DNA of 11,979 nt. Source: BRH-c25 sp029553855. GTDB lineage: Bacteria; Bacillota; Clostridia; Lutisporales; Lutisporaceae. The DNA is taken from contig DAOSQO010000075.1 of the NCBI GenBank assembly GCA_035375865.1, positions 1 to 11,979 on the forward strand, read 5' to 3'. A program made the position numbers and the translations under genes. Positions 6,330-11,979 of the stretch are shown piece after piece. The notes beneath the pieces are model-generated. The model saw only the letters and a program-made list of their open reading frames with translations. It made no database searches and had not been told where the DNA came from. The first letter of the stretch is position 1. Each line of letters starts with the position of its first letter.

Positions 6330-7646
6330 TTATCTTTGTGATTCAAACTTTCTCAGTAGTTTAACAAACAACTCAGGAACTTTTGCCATATTTTCAGGTG
6401 TTTCTACGAATGAAATCCTGAATTGTGTGCTTCCCGGATTCTTCTCACCTTTGGGGATATTGTAGAATCCTTTCATGGGTGCTACCAGAAGTGTTGTTTC
6501 AACTCCGTTGAGATTAACGGATCCCTCATATGCGCAATACAAAACAAAGTCTATTGCGTCAAATCCAGGTTTTACCACATTTCTGACGTCAATTACCGAG
6601 TATATGGATGCGTCAGGGCTTGAAACGATTAAACCTGGTTCCTGCTTCTTAAGGCCGTTATATACATTAAATATCAACTCTTTGTAGTATTCTCTGATAC
6701 TCTTGCACCATGCGTCAATTTGCTCTTTGCTTTCATGTGCAAGTGCACCGAAGATATACTGACCGATTGCATTAGCGCAGAGATTTGCTGTGTATTCAGC
6801 CACTGAACGGTTATTGAATTCAGGACTGTCCGTAATAATGGCGCCTATTCTCAAACCACAAGCATTCCATACCTTTGAAGCAGTTTCAATACTGATTCTT
6901 CTGCCTTCTATGCCGGGTACATCCGCATCAGTGATCCCCCATATGCTCAAAAGCTTGCTGCCTTCAACGTAGAAAAGCTCGCGATAGGCTTCATCGCTTG
7001 CAAGCCACATATTGTATTTAACACATAATGCAGCGAGCCCTTTGAGGGTTTCATAATCGTAGAACTGTCCTGTCGGATTGTCATAAGGAATAACTAGAAG
7101 TGCTCTGGGATTGTGTTTCTTAATGGTCTCTTCTATTTCATTAAGTTTCGGAAGGCTGAACTTGCCGTTTTCGCCTAAAGTACGTGTTACAGTGACTATT
7201 TTTCTTCCGGTTCTTTCTGCAAAGGAAATATAATTTGTATAGGCCGGATCAATTACCATAAGGGGTTTTTCATCCGAGCCGGCTGCACCGCAAACGCCTA
7301 TCAGCAGCAACTCCATGGCAGAAGATCCGCCGTCGGTTATCTGAACAAATAATTTGCTCGTATCAAAGCCTTCACATTTAAGAATATTTTTGAATGCATT
7401 TTGGCATTCTTCAGTACCGGCACTGCCTGTGTATCTAATTACACCCTTTGCAAATGGGCTTTCAGGGGCGCCAAGTGCAAACAGTCTTTTCTGCATGGCC
7501 GGATTTGTAGGAAGTGAAACATTGCCTATACCTACGTTGATAACAGCTTCAGGTTTCACTTTGCGCTCATCATATTTCATTTGAGCCAGCCGGACATCTG
7601 ATGGTGTTCTTGACTCAAAGTGAGCTGATAATACTGGTTTACTCAT
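6330..7646 (-). CDS. PLP-dependent aminotransferase, class I/II
   Basis: This 438-residue protein belongs to the fold-type I (aspartate aminotransferase superfamily) PLP enzymes. It shows DNPTG (N190 binds the cofactor ring), SDEAYRELFY (D218 pairs with the pyridine nitrogen, Y221 with its O3') and SIETASKVWNACGLRIGA with the Schiff-base lysine K258 and R266. A C-terminal QFRISF supplies the arginine that usually binds the substrate carboxylate. It should transfer amino groups between an amino acid and a 2-oxo acid in the cytosol. Substrate cannot be deduced. The start at ATG 7646 is supported by GGAAAGGGTG about eight bases upstream. It stands alone between terminator-like hairpins, so it is probably monocistronic. 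Confidence 0.9.
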   Translation of the reverse strand: MSKPVLSAHFESRTPSDVRLAQMKYDERKVKPEAVINVGIGNVSLPTNPAMQKRLFALGAPESPFAKGVIRYTGSAGTEECQNAFKNILKCEGFDTSKLFVQITDGGSSAMELLLIGVCGAAGSDEKPLMVIDPAYTNYISFAERTGRKIVTVTRTLGENGKFSLPKLNEIEETIKKHNPRALLVIPYDNPTGQFYDYETLKGLAALCVKYNMWLASDEAYRELFYVEGSKLLSIWGITDADVPGIEGRRISIETASKVWNACGLRIGAIITDSPEFNNRSVAEYTANLCANAIGQYIFGALAHESKEQIDAWCKSIREYYKELIFNVYNGLKKQEPGLIVSSPDASIYSVIDVRNVVKPGFDAIDFVLYCAYEGSVNLNGVETTLLVAPMKGFYNIPKGEKNPGSTQFRISFVETPENMAKVPELFVKLLRKFESQR

Positions 7647-7870
7647 AATAAATACACCCTTTCCAAACTAATAATTATAATCTTCCGTTATATAATTCAT
7701 TATATCCATATAATTTATATTCATTTTTATTGTAACATTGATTGATATTTTTTTCACTTCTTTTCTATAAATTTTATAAAATTGAATTTTATTCAGAATC
7801 TTCATGAGTTACCCATAATACGGTAAACGGAAATATCACTTGTCATTATGATTAAGACGCGTTTGGAGAT
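7647..7870. other. AT-rich upstream region of the aminotransferase gene
   Basis: This non-coding spacer is extremely AT-rich between about 7670 and 7800. On the minus strand it contains TTACAA followed 17 bases later by TATATG, and a separate TATAAT, so a sigma-A promoter for the aminotransferase is plausible. No pair is strong enough to fix. I see no conserved riboswitch, T-box specifier pattern or small gene. Confidence 0.35.
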
Positions 7871-7900
7871 AAATGCGTCGCATTTTTCTCCTTATGCGGC
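7871..7900. repeat. Dispersed palindromic element, copy 2
   Basis: AAATGCG-T-CGCATTT (7871-7885) is a perfect palindrome followed by TTCTCCTTATGCGGC. On the minus strand it reads GCATAAGGAGAAAAATGCGAC. It shares its AAGGAGAAAAATG core with the hairpin at 6288-6320 and closely resembles the copy at 11892. It lies 27 bases or more beyond the rarA stop and may act as its terminator, although the minus-strand T-run is short. Confidence 0.6.
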
Positions 7901-7926
7901 ACAGAGGATATCGCTTTTTCCTCCGG

Positions 7927-9276
7927 CTATTCTATAGTAACCCTGTTCCTATTTTTCAGCTTTGGCAGCTCTTTTGCTTTTTTCTCATGGCCGTTGTCTG
8001 ACGGGAAATAGTATTGCTCATCTTTAAGCTCATCGGGCAGGTACTGCTGCTCTACGTAATTACCTTCATAGCTGTGAGGATACTTGTACCCGATTCCGTA
8101 TCCCCATTCTTTTGCACCTTTAAAAGCATCATTTCTAAGATGAAGGGGTACCGGCCCCGTTCTTTTATTCTCCACGTCTTTCATTGCCTTATCAATTCCA
8201 GCTACCGCAGAATTGCTCTTCGGAGCACATGCTACATACAATGCGGCTTGTGACAAAATAATTCTTGCCTCAGGCATGCCGATCATCTGCACAGCATTTG
8301 CAGCCGAAGTTGCCACAATCAGTGCATTAGGGTCAGCATTTCCTACATCTTCGGAAGAACATATCATTATTCTTCTTGCAATGAATTTTGGATCCTCGCC
8401 TGCGTAAAGCATCCTGGCCAGATAATATAACGCTGCATCAGGATCGGAACCCCTCATGCTTTTAATGAAGGCAGATATGGTATCATAATGGTTCTCGCCT
8501 TTTTTTTCGTAATTTACAGCCCTTTTCTGTATACATTCTTCAGCAGTCTTAAGGTCTATATGAATTTTGCCGTCGCAGTCCCTTTCAGTCGTCAATGCCG
8601 CCAGCTCAACGGCATTGAACGCAGTCCTGACATCGCCGTTTGCAGTATTGACTATATGCTCCATAGCCTCTTCTGCAATTTCAATATTATAAGAACCGAG
8701 CCCTTTCTTTTTATCGTTTATGCACCTTTCTACCAGTGTCCTGATATCTTTCTCCGTAAGAGGATTTAATCTGAATATGGTGGACCGCGATATAAGGGCA
8801 TCATTTACCTCAAAATACGGATTCTCTGTGGTAGCTCCTATTAATATGACCGTTCCGTCCTCAACATATGGAAGCATTGCATCCTGTTGGGATTTATTGA
8901 ACCTATGTATTTCATCAATAAAGAGTATTGTTCTCTGACCATACATCCCCTTGCGATTTTTTGCTTCCTCCACCACTCTGCGTATGTCTCCCACCCCTGA
9001 AGTAACTGCATTAAGCTGCTCGAAGTATGATTTGGTGGTATTCGCAATAATCTTTGCCAGGGTAGTCTTTCCTGTTCCCGGAGGTCCGAATAATATCAGT
9101 GAGGTAAGCTTATCCGCTTTTATGGCACGGTAAAGAAGCTTTCCGGGGGCTACAATGTCCTCCTGCCCGACAAAGCCGTCAAGAGTTTCCGGTCTCATCC
9201 TCAACGCAAGAGGGCTTTCCTTTTTCATCTCCTGTTCCCTGTTCATATCAAAAAGACTGTACATTTTATCTTTCAT
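7927..9276 (-). CDS. rarA: Replication-associated recombination ATPase RarA/MgsA
   Basis: This 449-residue protein is an AAA+ ATPase of the RarA/MgsA/WRNIP1 family, which acts at stalled replication forks in the nucleoid together with SSB. Motifs in order are RMRPETLDGFVGQ at the N-terminus, Walker A GPPGTGKTT (64-72), Walker B LFIDEIHRF with D121/E122, sensor 1 ATTEN (148-152), and the SRS arginine-finger segment (163-165). The C-terminal half has the family's conserved blocks ISAFIKSMRGSDPDAALYYL and RRIMICSSEDVGNADPNAL. Length is normal. The frame is open to a TTG at 9321, but that codon lies inside a repeat hairpin (9316-9341). ATG 9276, after AGGTAA, gives the usual start shortly before LFDMNREQEMKKESPLA. 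It is the first gene after the lemA terminator. Confidence 0.93.
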   Translation of the reverse strand: MKDKMYSLFDMNREQEMKKESPLALRMRPETLDGFVGQEDIVAPGKLLYRAIKADKLTSLILFGPPGTGKTTLAKIIANTTKSYFEQLNAVTSGVGDIRRVVEEAKNRKGMYGQRTILFIDEIHRFNKSQQDAMLPYVEDGTVILIGATTENPYFEVNDALISRSTIFRLNPLTEKDIRTLVERCINDKKKGLGSYNIEIAEEAMEHIVNTANGDVRTAFNAVELAALTTERDCDGKIHIDLKTAEECIQKRAVNYEKKGENHYDTISAFIKSMRGSDPDAALYYLARMLYAGEDPKFIARRIMICSSEDVGNADPNALIVATSAANAVQMIGMPEARIILSQAALYVACAPKSNSAVAGIDKAMKDVENKRTGPVPLHLRNDAFKGAKEWGYGIGYKYPHSYEGNYVEQQYLPDELKDEQYYFPSDNGHEKKAKELPKLKNRNRVTIE

Positions 9277-9315
9277 AGTAGTTACCTGCTTTCCCGGAAT
9301 AAGTTTTAATAGAAA

Positions 9316-9341
9316 AGGCAATAGGAAATCGGTTATTGCCT
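9316..9341 (-). terminator. Hairpin terminator after lemA
   Basis: On the minus strand AGGCAATA (9341-9334) pairs perfectly with TATTGCCT (9323-9316) across a ten-base loop and is followed by TTTCT. It begins 36 bases after the lemA stop. The stem is part of a local cluster of ATTGCC repeats (9334-9362, with CCTATTGCCCATTGCCC), so the terminator appears to be built from a short dispersed repeat. Confidence 0.55.
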
Positions 9342-9377
9342 ATCACCTATTGCCCATTGCCCGCCACTTGTAATATC

Positions 9378-9941
9378 CTAAAACTGCACCTTTACATTTT
9401 GTCTTTCAGATTCATCAGCCTTGAAGTAAGGCTCCTCCATGAATCTGAAGATGTTAGCAATAATATTCGTCGGTACTACCTGTATTGCATTATTGTATAT
9501 CATAACAGTGTCATTATAGAACTGCCTTGCATAGGCTATCTTCTCTTCCAGCCCGGACAATTCCCCCTGGAGTTCAATAAAATTGGCATTCGCCTTAAGG
9601 TCGGGATAGCTCTCGGCAAGTGCAAACAAGCGGCTCAATGCCCCTGTCATAACTGTGTTTGCTTCCATCATTTCTTCAGGCTTGCTTGCGCTTATGTACT
9701 GGTTCCTTGCCTTTACAACTGCTTCCAGGGTACCTGCTTCATGCTTTGTATAGCCCTTAACAGTTTCTACAAGGTTAGGTATAAGGTCAAATCTTTTCTT
9801 AAGCTGCACATCTATTTGAGCCCATGCATTTTTCACTCTGTTCCTTTTAATTACCAGACCATTATAACTGCTTATTGCAAATAGTAATATTAGCAGCAAT
9901 ATTGCAAAAATTATAATGTTCATCAGTATACTACTGTTCAT
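9378..9941 (-). CDS. lemA: LemA family membrane protein
   Basis: This 187-residue protein has an N-terminal membrane anchor (residues 7-25, IIIFAILLLILLFAISSYNG), then the LemA signature. The signature includes NGLVIKRNRVKNAWAQIDVQLKKRFDLIPNLVETVKGY, cited here in pieces: NxL...RNRVKNAW, IDVQLKKR, DLIPNLVE. A helical body and the conserved C-terminal FMEEPYFKADE follow. LemA proteins are helical, membrane-anchored and of unclear function. It lies 47 bases downstream of a DUF2207 gene, a pairing common in bacteria, so the two probably act together at the membrane. The ribosome binding site AGGAGG (9957-9952) points to ATG 9941. An 18-base tandem duplication repeats the start region, so a second ATG six codons in (9923) is the likely ancestral start. 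Confidence 0.93.
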   Translation of the reverse strand: MNSSILMNIIIFAILLLILLFAISSYNGLVIKRNRVKNAWAQIDVQLKKRFDLIPNLVETVKGYTKHEAGTLEAVVKARNQYISASKPEEMMEANTVMTGALSRLFALAESYPDLKANANFIELQGELSGLEEKIAYARQFYNDTVMIYNNAIQVVPTNIIANIFRFMEEPYFKADESERQNVKVQF

Positions 9942-9952
9942 CAGTATACTAC
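9917..9952. repeat. Perfect 18-bp tandem duplication over the lemA start
   Basis: TGTTCATCAGTATACTAC occurs twice in direct succession (9917-9934 and 9935-9952). On the coding strand each copy holds the ribosome-binding-site spacer and an ATG. The duplication adds six residues (MNSSIL before MNIIIF) and leaves the frame intact. Confidence 0.9.
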
Positions 9953-9988
9953 CTCCTTCACAATCCCCTAATATTAAATATCCAGGTC

Positions 9989-11836
9989 TTAGAATGCGCC
10001 GGCACCGCCGCCGCCACCTCCTCCGCCTCCGCCACCGGAGAACCCTCCGCCGCCTCCGCTTCCGGAAGATGCCTTTGACATTGCATGGGTATAAACGGAT
10101 TCGGTAGTCTTGATCATCGTATTTGTAATATCGCCAATGGTATCAAAGTAATTGTAATTATAGGCATAATTCCCATAGGCCAAGTATGTCAGGCTCGGAT
10201 TACGGAAATCATCTTCTCTGAAAACCAACTTCAGTTGGCTGATAACTTCTTTTGCCACACCTAATGATATTGCATATACAAGGTAATGCTCCCATAAGGT
10301 AACTGCAGGCAGTTCCGCCTTATCAAGCTGACTGAAATGCTTTAGAAATCTCCTGAAAGCCTTCCACATCCTGAATTGCTCAACTCCGTATTTTGATCTC
10401 CTACGTATAAACAGCGAGTATACCAATAACACTATTGAAGTTGTTATAAGAATTGCAAAACCTGCAATATTGCCATGATTTGCTGCCGTATATCCCCCAT
10501 ATATAATACCTATAACAGCCGCAACAATACCAAAGAGTTGCCCCTTTATTGTGCTTTTGTCAAAGAAGGAATATTTCTCTGCATCGATTTTAACATATTT
10601 AACCCAGTTATAATAATCTTCTTTGAAACTTTTTGCTCCTTCAATTGTCTTTGAATACTGTTCAATTTCCTTTAGAGACACAGCTGCTCCATTCCCTATT
10701 GTTGATATAAGCCAGTCAATAAAATACTTTTCGTGAGAAGCCAAATCTTCAAAATCAGATTCCTTATTAAGTTCGAAAACATATTCGTTCACTATACTGT
10801 GCTTTATGATCCCCTTTATTTCCCGCTGCTCCACATTCAGCTTCATGTATTTTCTTCTCACTAAATCCATTATGCTAGCGGTAATATCCCTTGGTTTTAC
10901 TGTCCCGAAATTCCATAGCACTGAAAGAACAGCCGGCGAATAATTTCCGGGAAGTTCTCTGAAATATTCTCCTTCAAATTTTGACTTATATTCTTTATCA
11001 TATTTAAAATATAGATATATAATCATTAATAACTCAAACAAAGCATATGCCAGTGAAAGCACTATAACTGCCTTCGCTTTTGCTCTTTTTGCATTTGCTT
11101 CATCGGCAAGTTTCTTTTCCTCATGCATTATTTTTTCAAGTGCGTCTGCATCAAATACCTTTTTTGAATTCTTTATCAAAACAGTGGGAAAAAGAACTCT
11201 CGCTTCGACAAAATTATGAGGAAGAAGTTTTTCAACCCTCAATCCCACTTTTCGGGAATCAATGATTTCGGAAATTCCGGAAAGTGGTCCGTGTCCGAAG
11301 ATTTTTATCTCCTCTTTGCTTGCACCTTCGGGAAGTGTTATTGTCAGCTGAAAATTTTCAATTGCCACATCTGTGTCCTTCCCCATAAACTGCCAGTAAA
11401 GTTCCCCAGTATCATTATATTTTGAAGCTACATTCATAACATTGTAGTTTATGACAAAAGTCTTGCTCTCATCTTCTGAAGCTGAGAATATCTTCAGTCT
11501 GAGCCCATCACCTTCATTGATTATCTGGTACGAGTTTTCCGATTCCGAATTATTCTGCACAAACTGAGTAGCCCTGCCGTCTTTTATCTTTTGTACCTCT
11601 ATTGATCCTATTCCATCGCTTCCTGCTGTTTTAAGAGTCCTGTACACCCCTCTGAAACTGCCGTCAAATTTATAGGTGATTTCTTCAGTAACATCCATAT
11701 TCCCCGAACTGTCCAGCTGTGCATTTACCTTGAAGCCGCTCATATAATAGCTTCTGTCGGCACAATATACGGTCATTATAGATAACAACGCACATATAAC
11801 AAGAAATATGATTGAGTTTCCAATCTTTTTTCTCAA
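9989..11836 (-). CDS. DUF2207 domain membrane protein
   Basis: This 615-residue protein has the DUF2207 layout. A signal peptide spans residues 1-26 (MRKKIGN then a hydrophobic core, with a possible cut after VYCA). The extracytoplasmic beta-rich domain follows (YYMSGFKVNAQLDSSGNMDV, FRGVYR, YWQFMGKD). A membrane segment at about 254-278 leads to a cytosolic region with PAVLSVLWNFGTVKPRDITA, then two membrane segments at about 433-453 and 457-477. A long C-terminal region ends in a glycine tract (SGSGGGGGFSGGGG and onward), typical of the family. I choose TTG 11836 because TAGGAGGTG (11854-11846) lies nine bases upstream; the GTG at 11848 is inside that site. It is cotranscribed with lemA. 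Biochemical function is unknown. Confidence 0.88.
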   Translation of the reverse strand: MRKKIGNSIIFLVICALLSIMTVYCADRSYYMSGFKVNAQLDSSGNMDVTEEITYKFDGSFRGVYRTLKTAGSDGIGSIEVQKIKDGRATQFVQNNSESENSYQIINEGDGLRLKIFSASEDESKTFVINYNVMNVASKYNDTGELYWQFMGKDTDVAIENFQLTITLPEGASKEEIKIFGHGPLSGISEIIDSRKVGLRVEKLLPHNFVEARVLFPTVLIKNSKKVFDADALEKIMHEEKKLADEANAKRAKAKAVIVLSLAYALFELLMIIYLYFKYDKEYKSKFEGEYFRELPGNYSPAVLSVLWNFGTVKPRDITASIMDLVRRKYMKLNVEQREIKGIIKHSIVNEYVFELNKESDFEDLASHEKYFIDWLISTIGNGAAVSLKEIEQYSKTIEGAKSFKEDYYNWVKYVKIDAEKYSFFDKSTIKGQLFGIVAAVIGIIYGGYTAANHGNIAGFAILITTSIVLLVYSLFIRRRSKYGVEQFRMWKAFRRFLKHFSQLDKAELPAVTLWEHYLVYAISLGVAKEVISQLKLVFREDDFRNPSLTYLAYGNYAYNYNYFDTIGDITNTMIKTTESVYTHAMSKASSGSGGGGGFSGGGGGGGGGGGAGAF

Positions 11837-11861
11837 AAAAGCCTTCACCTCCTAACCTACA

Positions 11862-11891
11862 TTGTATAACATAAGCCGGAAAAATAAAAGC
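11862..11891 (-). promoter_or_regulatory. Possible promoter for the DUF2207-lemA operon
   Basis: On the minus strand TATACA (11869-11864) is a fair -10 box preceded by T-rich DNA with TTGCTT about 19 bases upstream. The spacing is longer than ideal. The location, just upstream of the ribosome binding site and downstream of a repeat, is right for the operon promoter. Confidence 0.25.
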
Positions 11892-11926
11892 AAAATGTGA
11901 CGCATAAGGAGAAGAATGCGACATAG
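11892..11926. repeat. Dispersed palindromic element, copy 3
   Basis: The plus strand reads AAAATGTGACGCATAAGGAG followed by AAGAATGCGACATAG. CGCAT pairs with ATGCG, and ATGT pairs with ACAT across a two-base bulge, giving an imperfect hairpin whose loop carries AAGGAGAAGA. The core matches the copies at 7871 and 6288. It lies upstream of the DUF2207 operon. The remaining bases to 11979 show no gene I can support. Confidence 0.6.
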
Positions 11927-11979
11927 TTTGTGAATTACTCCGGCTGTAGGGGAAGTATGTCCTCCTCACCTTTCAAAGC

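Noticed and set aside
9277..9321. Longer RarA start at TTG 9321
   Set aside because: The codon lies within a hairpin of dispersed repeats that serves lemA as a terminator, and the added residues are not family-like.
9989..10070. Glycine-rich tract as a sequencing or repeat-expansion artefact
   Set aside because: A glycine-rich C-terminal tail is common in DUF2207 proteins and the codons vary between GGA, GGC and GGT, so it is not a simple slippage run.
11685..11969. Minus-strand frame of 94 residues at the right edge
   Set aside because: It overlaps the start of the DUF2207 gene in another frame, runs through a palindromic repeat and has no recognisable motif.

Overview
The window is a stretch of Firmicutes chromosome, most likely a spore-forming anaerobic clostridium. 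The signs are AT-rich DNA with strong GGAGGTGA-type ribosome binding sites, frequent TTG starts, a CotS-like gene, and many short palindromic intergenic repeats. Some repeat types and the cysteine-rich protein recall the cellulolytic cluster III clostridia, but species level is a guess.

Layout. Positions 3-3340 (+) read as one operon: the tail of an unidentified gene, two tandem 195-residue kinase-like proteins, a CotS/APH-type phosphotransferase-like protein, and a GT-A glycosyltransferase with a DxD motif. CotS-like proteins next to glycosyltransferases are typical of spore coat loci, so a role in modifying the spore surface is the working inference. Converging on it from 4312 (-) is a 254-residue protein with 15 cysteines, preceded by a possible sigma-E promoter. 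Immediately downstream of that gene lies a 66-codon DUF1858-like redox gene (3537-3337, -) interrupted by one in-frame TGA. The TGA falls at the position of the family's second redox cysteine and is followed by a hairpin fitting the bacterial SECIS model. It is a candidate selenoprotein and the most interesting feature here; the alternative is a nonsense-mutated gene.

Divergently, 4496-6052 (+) encodes a 518-residue protein with a beta-rich, probably propeller-like N-terminal region, a short coiled coil and a disordered tail. It ends in a 250-bp composite repeat with a terminator hairpin (6064-6312).

The remaining genes are all on the minus strand. They are a PLP-dependent aminotransferase (7646-6330), the AAA+ ATPase RarA/MgsA (9276-7927), and a DUF2207 membrane protein followed by LemA (11836-9378), a pair often found together. 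Three related copies of a short palindromic element (core AAGGAGAA followed by AATG) lie in intergenic spaces at about 6288, 7871 and 11892.

Several starts differ from the longest reading frame. TTG at 1397, 2396 and 11836, and ATG at 784, 4496 and 9276, are preferred because a ribosome binding site, family alignment or repeat boundary supports each.
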